This document shows, piece by piece, positions 24,980 through 34,324 of a stretch of 64,000 nucleotides of DNA (its first letter is position 1; each line of letters begins with the position of its first letter). Under the pieces are notes generated by a model. It did no database searches. It had not been told where the DNA came from and saw only the letters and a program-made list of their open reading frames with translations. Position numbers and translations under genes: made by a program. Source of the DNA: Amycolatopsis bullii (lineage in GTDB: Bacteria; Actinomycetota; Actinomycetes; Mycobacteriales; Pseudonocardiaceae). The stretch lies in NCBI RefSeq assembly GCF_014654205.1, contig NZ_BNAW01000022.1, forward strand, positions 1 through 64,000, written 5' to 3'.

Positions 24980-26614
24980 GTGATCTTCTCCGGGCGCACG
25001 GTGGCGGTGGCGGTGGTGGCGATCGCGGCGGCGGTCGTGCCCGCGTCCGCGTCCGTCGCCGAGGACGCGCCGCCGGTCTGCGGCGGGCTCGCGGCGAACC
25101 CGAGCGTCGAGCTCGCGGCCCGCAACGGCGCCCCGGACGGGTACATCTTCGCCCCGGCCGCCCCGGTCCCGCCCGGGACCCCGGCCGCGAAGACGCCGAG
25201 ACTGGCGACCGAGCAGGAGTACGCCGTCGACGGTCAGCGGGCGGCGGTCATCCAGACGCCGGACGGCAAGACCAGCACGGCCTACCAGGCCGAGCGGTTC
25301 GTCCCCGGCGGCGTCTACACCCTCCGCGTCTGGACCGCTTCCCGCGCGCCGCGCTACGAACCGGCCACCGGCCTGCGGTTCTACGACGCCACCGGCACCC
25401 AGATCCAGGAGACCAAGCTCGTCGCGGACCACTACGCGGGCGACGGCACCCTCGCCCGGCAGGACTTCCCGGCGGCGACGGCCCCGGCCAAGGCGGCCGC
25501 GGTGAAGTTCTTCGCCACGACCACCCTCGACCGGCTGCACTGGGACTGCGTCGACCTCCGGCTCGCGGCGTACTCGGTGAAGAAGGAAGTGCAGAACCCG
25601 GCGACCGGCGCGTGGGCGTCGTTCGCGACGGTCACCGCGGGCGAGACCGCGCACTACCGCGTCACCGTGACCAACGACGGCACCGAGGACCTCACCGGGA
25701 TCACCGTGCAGGACCCGTGGTGCCCCGGCTCGTTCGAGCCGTTCGCGCTGGCCGCGGGCGCGAACCGGCAGCTGACCTGCGACCACCCGGACCTCACGGT
25801 GGCTGACAGCGGGCACGTCAACACGGTGAAGGTGACCGGCGTGCACCACCCGGGCGGCACGCTCGGCGACAAGACGGCCTCGGCGACGATCACCGTGCTG
25901 CCGCCGCCGGCCATCGCGAAGATCGGCGACTTCGTCTGGGCGGACCGCAACCGCGACGGCCTCCAGGACCCGGACGAGCCCGGCGTCGCGGGCGTCACGG
26001 TGACGCTGAAGGATGGCGCGGGCGGCACGGTCGGCACCGCGACGACCGACGACAAGGGCAAGTACGGGTTCGACAAGCTGAAGGACGGCACGTACCAGGT
26101 CTGCTTCGCCATCCCGGCGGACTTCACGGTGACGCGCCGCGACGCGGGCAGCGAAGACCGCGATTCGGACGCCGGCCCGGACGGCTGCACCGCACCGCGC
26201 ACCGTGGGCGCCCCGTCCCACGAGGACTTCACGGCGGACCTCGGGCTGGTGTCCCCGACGAACCGCATCGGCGACTTCGTCTGGGCGGACAAGGACGGCA
26301 ACGGACAGCAGGACGCGGGCGAACCGGGCCTCGCCGGTGTCAAGGCGGTCTTGAAGGACGCGAACGGCAAGCAGGTGGCGAGCGTCGTCACCGGCCCCGA
26401 CGGCTCGTACACCTTCGGCGGCCTGGAGGACGGCACGTACCAGGTGTGCTTCACCGCGGACGGCCACCACCCGGCGGCCAGGGACGCCGGCGACGACACC
26501 CGCGACTCCGACGTGGACCCGGTGTCCGGCTGCGCGGACCCGCGCACCTTGGGTCCGGGCAAGCGCGAAGACCGCACGGTGGACGCCGGGTTCGCCGCTA
26601 CGGTGGGGCCATGA
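24980..26614 (+). CDS. Secreted SdrD B-like repeat protein
   Basis: A 544-residue protein. The signal peptide ends near SASVAED. A domain of ~190 residues with unclear fold follows, then a DUF11-like segment (TAGETAHYRVTVTNDGTEDLTGITV, ~230) and two SdrD B-like repeats (~320 and ~440). Each repeat opens with IGDFVWAD, followed by a Ca-binding-type Asp stretch (DRNRDGLQD, DKDGNGQQD). No LPXTG, terminal TM helix or lipid anchor is visible at the C-terminus (ending AATVGP), so it may be released. Its stop overlaps the next gene in an ATGA. Confidence 0.8.
   Translation: MIFSGRTVAVAVVAIAAAVVPASASVAEDAPPVCGGLAANPSVELAARNGAPDGYIFAPAAPVPPGTPAAKTPRLATEQEYAVDGQRAAVIQTPDGKTSTAYQAERFVPGGVYTLRVWTASRAPRYEPATGLRFYDATGTQIQETKLVADHYAGDGTLARQDFPAATAPAKAAAVKFFATTTLDRLHWDCVDLRLAAYSVKKEVQNPATGAWASFATVTAGETAHYRVTVTNDGTEDLTGITVQDPWCPGSFEPFALAAGANRQLTCDHPDLTVADSGHVNTVKVTGVHHPGGTLGDKTASATITVLPPPAIAKIGDFVWADRNRDGLQDPDEPGVAGVTVTLKDGAGGTVGTATTDDKGKYGFDKLKDGTYQVCFAIPADFTVTRRDAGSEDRDSDAGPDGCTAPRTVGAPSHEDFTADLGLVSPTNRIGDFVWADKDGNGQQDAGEPGLAGVKAVLKDANGKQVASVVTGPDGSYTFGGLEDGTYQVCFTADGHHPAARDAGDDTRDSDVDPVSGCADPRTLGPGKREDRTVDAGFAATVGP
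26599..26604 (+). promoter_or_regulatory. -10-like TACGGT for the SDR gene
   Basis: A TANNNT hexamer 6 bases before the ATG at 26611, inside the end of the surface-protein gene. The SDR may have its own leaderless promoter as well as read-through. Confidence 0.4.
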
Positions 26615-27288
26615 CGGATCTTCCCCTCGCCCTGGTGACCGGCGCCTCCCGCGGCATCGGCGCCGCGATCGCCCACCAGCTGGCCCCCACGCACCGGCTC
26701 CTGCTGGGCGGCCGCGACGCCGACGCACTGGCGGCACTGGCGAAGGAACTCCCGGGCGCGAAGCCGTGGCCGGTCGAGCTGACGAACCCGGCATCGCTGT
26801 CCTCGGCGGTCGCGGACATCACCGCCCTGGACGTGCTGGTCCACTCGGCGGGCGTCGCGCGCCTGGGCCGCATCGAGGATCTTTCCGCGGACGCATGGCG
26901 TGACAACTTCGAGGTCAACACGCTGGCGGTGGTCGAGCTGACCCGCCTGTTGCTCCCGGCGTTGCGCGCCGCCCGAGGACACGTGGTGGTGATCAACTCG
27001 GGGGCAGGCCTGAACGCCCGCCCGGGCTGGTCCCCGTACGCGGCGAGCAAGTTCGCGGTCCGCGCCTTCGCCGACGCGCTCCGCGAGGAGGAACGCGACA
27101 TCCGCGTGACGTCGGTGTACCCGGGCCGCACGGACACGGAGATGCAGCAGGAGATCTTCGCCGGCGAGGGCCGCGAGTACGACACAGCGCACTTGCTGAA
27201 GGCGGACTCGGTGGCCACCGCGGTGGTGACGGCGGTGTCCGCCACCCCGGATGCCCACCCGACGGAAGTGATCCTTCGTCCGCGCTGA
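26611..27288 (+). CDS. Short-chain dehydrogenase/reductase
   Basis: A 225-residue classical SDR. The NAD(P) motif TGASRGIG is at ~9-16. The conserved NSG (VVINSGAG, ~130) and catalytic YAASK (~143-147) are present, followed by SVYPGRTDTEM. It is a cytosolic oxidoreductase of unknown substrate. It starts inside the stop codon of the secreted protein gene (ATGA), an odd partner for an extracellular protein. A TANNNT hexamer 6 bases upstream suggests independent expression. Confidence 0.9.
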   Translation: MTDLPLALVTGASRGIGAAIAHQLAPTHRLLLGGRDADALAALAKELPGAKPWPVELTNPASLSSAVADITALDVLVHSAGVARLGRIEDLSADAWRDNFEVNTLAVVELTRLLLPALRAARGHVVVINSGAGLNARPGWSPYAASKFAVRAFADALREEERDIRVTSVYPGRTDTEMQQEIFAGEGREYDTAHLLKADSVATAVVTAVSATPDAHPTEVILRPR

Positions 27289-27294
27289 CCCGCC

Positions 27295-27326
27295 AAAGCG
27301 GCACTTTCACGTGAAAGTGCCGCTTT
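27295..27326. terminator. Perfect 32-bp palindrome between convergent genes
   Basis: The 32 bases from 27295 to 27326 are self-complementary with no loop, centred on CACTTTCACGTGAAAGTG. It sits between the SDR stop (27288) and the amidohydrolase stop (27333), so it can end transcription from both sides. It shares the CACTTTC...GAAAGTG core with repeats at 40962-41028 and 41997-42018. Confidence 0.75.
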
Positions 27327-27332
27327 CGGAGC

Positions 27333-28640
27333 TCAAGCCCGCAGCCGGGCCGCCGTCTCGGCCACGCCGGCCTGCACCTTCGCCCGCTCCACCTTCACCG
27401 ACTCCCCATCCGCCACCACCTGCTCCCCCGCGACCCACACATCCCGCACCCGCCGCGACCCCGCCGCCCACACCAGGTTCGACAGCAACTGCACGTCCGG
27501 CACCTCCAGCCCACAAGCGAACGCCGGATCGTCCAGATCGATGTGCACCAGATCAGCCCACCGACCCGGCTCCAGCGCCCCGATGTCGGACCGCCCCAAA
27601 GCCGAAGCCCCACCCCGGGTCGCCAGCAGGAACACGTCCGCTGCCGTGATCACCGTCGAATCGCCCGTGGCCAACCGGGCGAACATCGCCGCGAGCTGGA
27701 GTTCTTCCCACAGGTCGATGTCGTCGTTGGACGCCGGGCCGTCGGTGCCCAGACCCACCGCAACCCCCGCGGCCCGCAGGTCGGCGATCCGCGCGATCCC
27801 CGAAGCCAGCTTCGCGTTCGAGCCCGGGCAGTGCGCCATCCCCACCCCGTGCGCCGCGTACAGCGCGATGTCGGCATCCGACAAGTGGATCGAATGCGCC
27901 GCCAGCACCCGGCCGTCCAGCATGCCCAGCTCCTTCAACAGAGCCGGCACCGAACCGTGCGCCTCACGCACCGCCGTGTCCTCCGTGGCCGCCTCCGCCA
28001 CGTGGATCTGCACCAGCGCGCCCCGCGACGAAGCCGATTCCGCCGTCGCGCGCAACCCTTCCTCGGACAGCATGTACGCCGAGTGCGGGCCGTAGCCCAG
28101 CTCGATGCGGTCGCCGTGGCCGAAGCGGAGGCCGTCCGTGTCGATCCAGCGGTCGATCGATGCCAGCTGCGCCTTCCAGTCCAGGCCCGGCAGCTCCATC
28201 ACCGGGGGCGCGACCAGCACGCGGCCGCCCGTCGTGAGGACCGCGTCGACCAGCTGCTCGCCTTCGAAGTACATCTCGGCGCTGGTCGTGACGCCGTGGC
28301 GGAGCATCTCGACCGAGCCGAGCAGCATGCCCGTGCGGACGTCCTCCGGGCGCAGCTTGGCCTCGGCCGGCCAGATGATCTCGTTGAGCCACGGCAGCAG
28401 CGGCAGGTCGCCGCCCATGCCGCGCAGCAGCGTCATCGGGCTGTGCGCGTGCGTGTTGACCAGGCCGGGCAGCAGGATGCCGGTCAGGGTGGTGACCGGT
28501 GCGGCGGACTCGGGGGCGGTGGCCGCCGGTCCGCAGTACGAAATGCGCCCGTCGGCGTCGACATCGACGACCGCGTCACGGAGGAGCGAACAGGAAGGGT
28601 CGGCGGGGAGAACGACAGGGGCGTGGAAACGGCGTTGCAT
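27333..28640 (-). CDS. Amidohydrolase, MTA/SAH or guanine-type deaminase family
   Basis: A 435-residue metal-dependent amidohydrolase of the ATZ/TRZ-MtaD type. Metal ligands are visible: NTHAHSPM (H64, H66), HVAE (H213, E216), AAHS (H249) and GTDGP (D300). These enzymes deaminate adenine- or guanine-like substrates such as 5'-methylthioadenosine or S-adenosylhomocysteine. The exact substrate is open: 8-oxoguanine deaminase and chlorohydrolase are alternatives. TAGTAT lies 6 bases before the ATG at 28640, with no ribosome site. Confidence 0.82.
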   Translation of the reverse strand: MQRRFHAPVVLPADPSCSLLRDAVVDVDADGRISYCGPAATAPESAAPVTTLTGILLPGLVNTHAHSPMTLLRGMGGDLPLLPWLNEIIWPAEAKLRPEDVRTGMLLGSVEMLRHGVTTSAEMYFEGEQLVDAVLTTGGRVLVAPPVMELPGLDWKAQLASIDRWIDTDGLRFGHGDRIELGYGPHSAYMLSEEGLRATAESASSRGALVQIHVAEAATEDTAVREAHGSVPALLKELGMLDGRVLAAHSIHLSDADIALYAAHGVGMAHCPGSNAKLASGIARIADLRAAGVAVGLGTDGPASNDDIDLWEELQLAAMFARLATGDSTVITAADVFLLATRGGASALGRSDIGALEPGRWADLVHIDLDDPAFACGLEVPDVQLLSNLVWAAGSRRVRDVWVAGEQVVADGESVKVERAKVQAGVAETAARLRA

Positions 28641-28646
28641 CTCTGG

Positions 28647-28652
28647 ATACTA
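28647..28652 (-). promoter_or_regulatory. -10-like TAGTAT for the amidohydrolase
   Basis: A TANNNT hexamer 6 bases before the start at 28640; leaderless start suggested. Confidence 0.45.
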
Positions 28653-28663
28653 CGCACCCAAAA

Positions 28664-29314
28664 CTACGACACCACTCCGCTCCGCCACGCCCACGCCGCG
28701 CTCTCCACCCGGTTCCGCGCACCGATCTTGCTCTGCACCGAAGCCAGGTGCGTCTTCACCGTCGACAACGACATGAACAGCTCCGCGCCGATCTCGGTGT
28801 TCGTCAGCCCGCGCGCGACCGCCTTCAGCACGTCCAGCTCGCGCGGGGTCAGCGGCTCGGACGGCGACGCGGCCTGCGGCTTCACCGCACCGCCGTTGAA
28901 GTGCTTGAGCAGCCGCACGGTGATCTGCGGCGAGACCAGCGCGTCGCCGCGGTCGGCCGCGCGGACCGCCTCGATCAGCAGCGCCGGGCCCGCGTCCTTC
29001 AGCAGGAAGCCGGACGCGCCGTTGCGCAGCGCCGTGTGCACGTACTCGTCGAGGTCGAACGTCGTGACCACGACCACCTTCAGCGGGTCGGCCACGTCCG
29101 GCCCGGCCAGCTGCCGGGTGACCTCCAGGCCGTCGAGGCCGGGCATGCGGATGTCGAGCAGGCAGACGTCCGGGCGCAGCTCGCGGGCCTTCGAGACCGC
29201 CGAGACGCCGTCCGCGACGTCGGCGACGACTTCGATGTCGTCCTGCGCGTCCAGGATCATGCGGAAACCCATCCGCACCATCTCCTGGTCGTCGGCGATC
29301 AGTACCCGGATCAC
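28664..29314 (-). CDS. NarL/LuxR-family response regulator
   Basis: A 216-residue protein. The receiver domain has acidic DD (8-9), phospho-acceptor D54 (LLDIRMPG) and Lys in FLLKD. The C-terminal LuxR helix-turn-helix is LTPRELDVLKAVARGLTNTEIGAELFMSLSTVKTHLASV. GTG 29314 overlaps the kinase stop in a GTGA, which fixes the start. It works with the adjacent sensor kinase. Two further genes on the opposite strand encode an ABC exporter, a plausible target. Confidence 0.93.
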   Translation of the reverse strand: MIRVLIADDQEMVRMGFRMILDAQDDIEVVADVADGVSAVSKARELRPDVCLLDIRMPGLDGLEVTRQLAGPDVADPLKVVVVTTFDLDEYVHTALRNGASGFLLKDAGPALLIEAVRAADRGDALVSPQITVRLLKHFNGGAVKPQAASPSEPLTPRELDVLKAVARGLTNTEIGAELFMSLSTVKTHLASVQSKIGARNRVESAAWAWRSGVVS

Positions 29315-31107
29315 TCGTCCCCTTCCGTGTCTTCTCCGGCCGCCAGCGGCAGCCAAGCTTCGACGCGCCAGCCGCCGTCCGGGTCCCGCCCGGCCGACAA
29401 CCGGCCCTTGAGCAGCGCGACGCGTTCGCGCATGCCGACCAGACCGTAGCCGCCCGACCCGCCGGCCGGCCGGTGCGCCGTCTCGCGCCCGTTGTCCGTC
29501 ACCCGGAGGTGCAGCTGCTCCCCCTGCACTTCGGCGACGACGAAGGCCTCGGTCGCGCCCGAGGCGTGCTTGCCGACGTTCGTCAGCGACTCCTGCACCA
29601 GCCGCAGCGCCGAGCGGCCGACCTCGTGCGGCAGGTCCGACGGCAGGTCCAGGTGCATCGACGTCGGTACGCCGTGGTTCGCGCTTTCGACCAGTTTTCG
29701 CAGGTCGGCGCCGAGGTCGGTGGTGGCCTGCTCGCTGAATTCGCTCATCCCGGCCGGGGCGTCGCCGCGCATCGAGCGGACCAGCCGCCGCATCGCCGCG
29801 AGCGCCTCGACGCCGGCGTTCTCGATCCGGGCCATCGCCTCGACCGCGATCTCGGGCTTCTTCTCGGCCATCATCCGCGCGGCCTGGGCCTGCACCACGA
29901 TCCCGGTGACGTGGTGGGCGACGACGTCGTGCAGCTCCCGGGCCAGCGCCATCCGCTCGGCGGTCTGCGCGTCGCTCACCGCCGTCTGCACGGCCTGGGT
30001 GCGCTGGGCGTCCCGCGAGCGCAGCATCAGGCCGACGGCGATCGCGATGCCCAGCATCAGCGTCGCGGCGAAGGCGAGCACCGACAGGGTTTCGGGGTCG
30101 GTCTGCAGGCCACGCGACCGGTAGGAGTTGAGGATCGCGGCGAGCGCCACCACGCTCGACAGCACGGCGATCCGCGGCCAGGAGCGGCTCAGCCCCTGGG
30201 CGCGGGTCAGGTTCACCACCACCCCCAGGCCGGCGATCACCTGCACGGCCGGCACCCCGCCCGGCATCTGGTAGTCGTAGGACCGCAGGCTCAGGAACGG
30301 CGTGACGACCGCGGAGACGAGCATGATCCCGGCGAGGCCGAGCAGCGCGTCGGCGGGCCGCCGCGGGGAGAGCACCGCGACGACGGCCGCGACCAGCGAA
30401 CAGAACAGGATCGGGAACCCGCGGGCGTTGCTCGAATACGTGTAGCCGAACTCGAACAGCAGCGCGAACGCCAGCAGCCCCATCAGCGGCCACTGCCCCA
30501 TCGCCAGCTCGTTCACCCGGTTCAGCCCGCGCCGCGGATCGGCCCGCGGCCCGCGGTCCCGCGCGGCGATGGCCGGCACCAGCGAACCGACGAGCAGCAG
30601 CAGGCCGAACAGCAGCGCCTGCGAGCCGGTGCCGCTGTCGATGTCACCGACCCCGGCGTACCGGCCGAAGACGGCGACGAGACCGGCGACGACCAGGAAG
30701 CCGACCACGCAGAACGCCACGCCCGCCCGCGCCCGGCGGGCCACGTAGTAGACCATCAGCACCCCGGCCACGACCTCGGTGATCGTCACCTTCGGCAGCA
30801 CGCTGGAGTACGGCGGGAGGTGGAACGAGTGGATGAAGAGCGTGGAGAAGATCAGTACCCCGCCGCCGGTCACCCCGGCGACCGCGGCCCGCTTCTGGGC
30901 CCAGAGCCCGCAGGCGGCCATCGCGCAGATGCCGGGCAGCAGGCCGAAGTCGACGAAACGTGGACCGGCGTCGTCGAGCGCCGCCCGCGTCGTGTAGAGG
31001 ACGTCGAACAGCAGCGCGGCGAACACCACGGCGGAGGGCACGCCGATGCGCCGCACTAGGGCGGCGGCGCGGGTGTAGAGCGTTTTCGGCAGGGGCGCGG
31101 CGGGCAC
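29311..31107 (-). CDS. DesK/NarX-type sensor histidine kinase, multi-pass membrane
   Basis: A 598-residue protein. About ten hydrophobic segments make up the first ~365 residues, with no obvious extracellular sensor domain, so it may sense the membrane or a bound molecule. The HisKA_3 box is RELHDVVAHHV with H393; the C-terminal HATPase has SALRLVQESLTNVGKHA and GYGLVGMRERV. It should phosphorylate the response regulator that overlaps it. Its GTG start is preceded by TAACGT 6 bases upstream, divergent from the ABC exporter. Confidence 0.92.
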   Translation of the reverse strand: MPAAPLPKTLYTRAAALVRRIGVPSAVVFAALLFDVLYTTRAALDDAGPRFVDFGLLPGICAMAACGLWAQKRAAVAGVTGGGVLIFSTLFIHSFHLPPYSSVLPKVTITEVVAGVLMVYYVARRARAGVAFCVVGFLVVAGLVAVFGRYAGVGDIDSGTGSQALLFGLLLLVGSLVPAIAARDRGPRADPRRGLNRVNELAMGQWPLMGLLAFALLFEFGYTYSSNARGFPILFCSLVAAVVAVLSPRRPADALLGLAGIMLVSAVVTPFLSLRSYDYQMPGGVPAVQVIAGLGVVVNLTRAQGLSRSWPRIAVLSSVVALAAILNSYRSRGLQTDPETLSVLAFAATLMLGIAIAVGLMLRSRDAQRTQAVQTAVSDAQTAERMALARELHDVVAHHVTGIVVQAQAARMMAEKKPEIAVEAMARIENAGVEALAAMRRLVRSMRGDAPAGMSEFSEQATTDLGADLRKLVESANHGVPTSMHLDLPSDLPHEVGRSALRLVQESLTNVGKHASGATEAFVVAEVQGEQLHLRVTDNGRETAHRPAGGSGGYGLVGMRERVALLKGRLSAGRDPDGGWRVEAWLPLAAGEDTEGDE

Positions 31108-31113
31108 AACGTG

Positions 31114-31119
31114 ACGTTA
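31114..31119 (-). promoter_or_regulatory. -10-like TAACGT for the sensor kinase
   Basis: A TANNNT hexamer 6 bases before GTG 31107 in the divergent gap with the ABC exporter. Confidence 0.4.
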
Positions 31120-31280
31120 CGTGATTCCCCGGTACCCGCACCTTGGCCGAGTGGCCCGCCTGCCCTCGGCCGATCGGCCGAGGTGGACCGGGGCGGCAGT
31201 GGCCGTCTGCCCGAAGTGGACACCCCGTGGTTTCGGCGAGGCTCGTCGGCATCAAGATCCGAACCGACAGGGAGAACCTC

Positions 31281-31982
31281 GTGCACCCGAACACGCCACA
31301 CGCGACGAACGGTCCGGTGCTCTCCGGCCGCGGGCTGGTGAAGCGCTACGGCACCCAGTACGCCCTGGCCGGCATCGACATCGACATCCAGCCGCGGGAC
31401 GCCGTCGCCATCGTCGGGCCGTCCGGCTCGGGCAAGACGTCGCTGCTGCACGTGCTGGCCGGCATCCTCCGGGCCGACGACGGGCAGATCTTCCTGGGCG
31501 GGCAGCGGATCGACCACCTCGGCGAGAAGAAGCGCAGCGAACTGCGCCGCACCGAGTTCGGGTTCGTCTTCCAGTCGGGGATGCTGGTGGCCGAACTGTC
31601 GGCCGAAGAGAACGTCGCCCTGCCGTCGCTGCTGGCCGGGCTCGGGCGCAAGGAAGCCATCGACGCCGGCCGCGGCTGGCTGTCCCGCCTCGGCCTGGCC
31701 GGCAAGGAAAAGCGCCGCCCCGGTGAGCTGTCCGGCGGCGAGGCCCAGCGCGTCGCGATCGCGCGGGCGCTGACCCACCGGCCGAAGGTCATCTTCGCCG
31801 ACGAGCCGACCGGCGCGCTCGATACGCGCACCGGCCGCGAGACGATGGACGCCCTGCTCGGCGCCGCGCACGAGACCGGCGCCGCGGTGATCGTCGTGAC
31901 GCACGACCGCGAACTGGCCGAGTCGATGCCCAAGACCGTCGCCATCCGCGACGGCCTGATCGCGACGAGGCTGGCGGCGTGA
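31281..31982 (+). CDS. ABC transporter ATP-binding protein (MacB/LolD type)
   Basis: A 233-residue ATPase with Walker A GPSGSGKTS, Q-loop FVFQSG, signature LSGGEAQRVAIARAL, Walker B VIFADEPTGALD and H-loop VVTHD. The ADEPTGALD wording is typical of MacB/LolD/FtsE-type exporters with FtsX permeases. The start GTG 31281 has GGGAGA ~8 bases upstream; a longer open frame starts at 31143. It overlaps the permease gene in a GTGA, so the two form a coupled pair. Confidence 0.93.
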   Translation: MHPNTPHATNGPVLSGRGLVKRYGTQYALAGIDIDIQPRDAVAIVGPSGSGKTSLLHVLAGILRADDGQIFLGGQRIDHLGEKKRSELRRTEFGFVFQSGMLVAELSAEENVALPSLLAGLGRKEAIDAGRGWLSRLGLAGKEKRRPGELSGGEAQRVAIARALTHRPKVIFADEPTGALDTRTGRETMDALLGAAHETGAAVIVVTHDRELAESMPKTVAIRDGLIATRLAA

Positions 31983-34222
31983 ACTCCCTCCAGATCGCCC
32001 TGCGGGTGCTGAAGGTCGACCGGCGGACCCGGACGTCGGCGATCCTCACCGCGATCGGGGTGGCCGTCGCGACCGGGCTGGTGCTCCTGCTGGCGACGCT
32101 GCCGTTCGCCACCCAGAACCGCGAACAGCGTGCCCTCTGGCAAGGCGAACACCACGTCGGCTACCAGCTCGACGGCCCGCAGAAGCTGCTGTTCAACTCC
32201 GCCACGGACTATTTCGACGGGCAGCAGATCGTCCGCGTCGACATCGCGCCGGTCGCCGGTGCCGGGTCAATCGCCCTGCCGCCGGGCGTGCCGCAACTGC
32301 CGGGGCCGGGCGAGACCGTCGTGTCGCCCGCGCTCGGCCGGCTCCTGCAGGCCCATCCGGCCGCGCAGCTCGGCGACCGGTTCGGCAAGCCCGTCGGCGC
32401 GCTCGGCGAGGGCGCCCTCCGCTTCCCGGAACAGCTCGTCGCGCTCGTCGGGCACACGCCGGACGCGATGCCGGAGAACGCCTACCCGCTGGCGGATTTC
32501 CCCGGCGGCAAGGCGAGCCCGGACGCGCTGCTCATGCTGCTGTCCTGGGTCGGGATCATCGTGCTGCTGGTGCCCAGCCTGGTGCTGGTCGCGTCGTCGG
32601 CGCGGCTGACCGCGGCCCGGCGGGAACGGCGGCTCGCCGCGATCCGGCTGGCCGGGGCGACGCCGGGGCAGGTCACGAACATGGTGGCCGCCGAGACGAC
32701 GTTGTCCGCGGGCATCGGCGCGGTGCTCGGGCTGCTGATCAGCCCGGCGCTGCACGGCCTCGCGTCGTTCGTGCCGTGGGCCGGCGGCACCTGGCTGGCG
32801 TCCGACTTCGCGCTGCCGATCGGCCTGACGGTGTCCATCGTCGTGGCCATCCCGGTGCTCGTGGTCCTGGCCGGTGTCCTCGGCCTGCGCCGCGTGCTGA
32901 AGAACCCGCTGTTCGCCACCGGTGGTCACACGAAGAAACCGCTGCACTGGTGGCGGCTGCTGGCGCTGCCCGCGGCCGGGGCGTTCTTCCTCATCGCCGT
33001 GACGACGGTGAAGGAGACAGGGGGCATCGGGCTCGTCATGGCGGGGCTGTTCCTGCTGGTCGGCTCGGCCGCGATCGTCGGGCCGTGGGTGACGTCGGCG
33101 GTCGGCGGCACGTTCGTCCGGATCTGGCGGCGCCCGTCCGCGCTGCTCGCCGGCCGCCGCCTGCGTGACGACCCGAAGGGCGCCTACCGCGCGTCCGCCG
33201 GGATCGTGCTGGCGGTGTTCGCCGGGTCGATGGCGCTGACGCTGCTGCCGACGTTCGAATCGATGGCCGGCGGCGGGCGGTCCTACGTCGACTCCGTGCT
33301 CTACGTCGACAGCGACGGCCGGCACGCGGGCACGATCGTCGACCAGGCCAACGCCGCCCTGCAGAAGTACGGCCAGAACGAGAAGGCGGTCGCGGTCGGC
33401 GAGGTCTACCTCGTCAAGGGCCAGGCCCCCAACCGGTACGGCCACCGCGCGCTGGTGATGACCTGCGCCGACGCCGTCAAGCTGACCCGCTACGGGCTGA
33501 CCCCGGAGAACTGCGCGGGTGGCCCGGCCGTTTTCGGTGACTCGGCGGTCGACCTGGCCGAGTACAAGTTCGCCGCGAGCTGGGAGGGACAGGCGGTGGC
33601 CGCGAAGTCGGGGACGCGGGTGGAAGCCGTCCATCCCCGTGACGCGGACCTGTCGGAAACGCTGATCGTCGATCCGGCCGCGCTGCCGGACGGCCTCACG
33701 CCGACGGACTACACCGTCGTCGCGCCGACCACCGACGCGAACCGCGAGATCGTCCGGACGGCACTGGCCGGACCGGCGGCCGGCGCGGAGGTCGGCAGCC
33801 GCGACCAGTACCTGTACAACCAGCAGACCGAGCTCGGCGACCTGCGCCGGGTAACCGTGATCGGGCTGATCGCGGCGGGGATCCTGGCCGGGTGCAGTGC
33901 CGCGGTCGCGACCGCGGGCTCGGTGATGGACCGGCGGCGCACCTTCGGGGCGCTGATGGCCGCGGGCACGCCGGTGCGGGTGCTGGCGAGGGCGTTGCGG
34001 ATGGAAGCCGCGCTGCCGGCCCTGGTCGCGACCATCGGCGCGGGAATCGTCGGCGTACTGGTCGGCGTTGGGCTCTACAGCATGGTCGACGCGCGGGGCA
34101 TCGTGCTCAGCCCGTGGCTGCTGGCGCCGGTCGTGCTCGGGGTCGGGGTGGCCCTGCTCGGCGCGTCGGTCTGCACGCCCGCGCTCAAGCGGGTCCAGGC
34201 CGAGCCGCTGGCCGACGAATAG
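31979..34222 (+). CDS. FtsX-like ABC transporter permease
   Basis: A 747-residue permease with one N-terminal TM helix, a large extracellular domain (~50-170), then two bundles of TM segments (~180-420 and ~640-745) with another extracellular domain between. This layout is that of FtsX/BceB-like exporters. The family exports peptides, lipoproteins or antibiotics, or drives cell-wall hydrolases. It starts inside the stop of the ATPase gene. The adjacent two-component system may respond to the same envelope signal; that link is an inference. Confidence 0.88.
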   Translation: MNSLQIALRVLKVDRRTRTSAILTAIGVAVATGLVLLLATLPFATQNREQRALWQGEHHVGYQLDGPQKLLFNSATDYFDGQQIVRVDIAPVAGAGSIALPPGVPQLPGPGETVVSPALGRLLQAHPAAQLGDRFGKPVGALGEGALRFPEQLVALVGHTPDAMPENAYPLADFPGGKASPDALLMLLSWVGIIVLLVPSLVLVASSARLTAARRERRLAAIRLAGATPGQVTNMVAAETTLSAGIGAVLGLLISPALHGLASFVPWAGGTWLASDFALPIGLTVSIVVAIPVLVVLAGVLGLRRVLKNPLFATGGHTKKPLHWWRLLALPAAGAFFLIAVTTVKETGGIGLVMAGLFLLVGSAAIVGPWVTSAVGGTFVRIWRRPSALLAGRRLRDDPKGAYRASAGIVLAVFAGSMALTLLPTFESMAGGGRSYVDSVLYVDSDGRHAGTIVDQANAALQKYGQNEKAVAVGEVYLVKGQAPNRYGHRALVMTCADAVKLTRYGLTPENCAGGPAVFGDSAVDLAEYKFAASWEGQAVAAKSGTRVEAVHPRDADLSETLIVDPAALPDGLTPTDYTVVAPTTDANREIVRTALAGPAAGAEVGSRDQYLYNQQTELGDLRRVTVIGLIAAGILAGCSAAVATAGSVMDRRRTFGALMAAGTPVRVLARALRMEAALPALVATIGAGIVGVLVGVGLYSMVDARGIVLSPWLLAPVVLGVGVALLGASVCTPALKRVQAEPLADE

Positions 34223-34224
34223 GT

Positions 34225-34258
34225 GTGTTCGCCCCTCTGTCGGGGGAGGGGCGAACAC
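34225..34258. terminator. Hairpin after the FtsX-like permease
   Basis: Perfect 13-bp arms (34225-34237 and 34246-34258) with an 8-base loop, 2 bases past the permease stop. Confidence 0.7.
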
Positions 34259-34270
34259 CGGGGGTAGTGA

Positions 34271-34319
34271 GCTGAAGGGGACTTTCTCCGCAGGGGATCC
34301 GGAGGAGGTCCCCTTCAGC
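34271..34319. terminator. Second convergent hairpin before trmB stop
   Basis: Perfect 12-bp arms (34271-34282 and 34308-34319) with an inner loop that itself can pair (CTCCG with CGGAG). It lies between the permease and the minus-strand trmB and can serve both. Confidence 0.6.
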
Positions 34320-34324
34320 GATTC

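Noticed and set aside
22526..26794. Very long minus-strand open frame of 1422 codons
   Set aside because: It is antisense to phoX, the SdrD-B gene and the MFS gene and has the composition of a high-GC shadow; the plus-strand proteins have clear family motifs.
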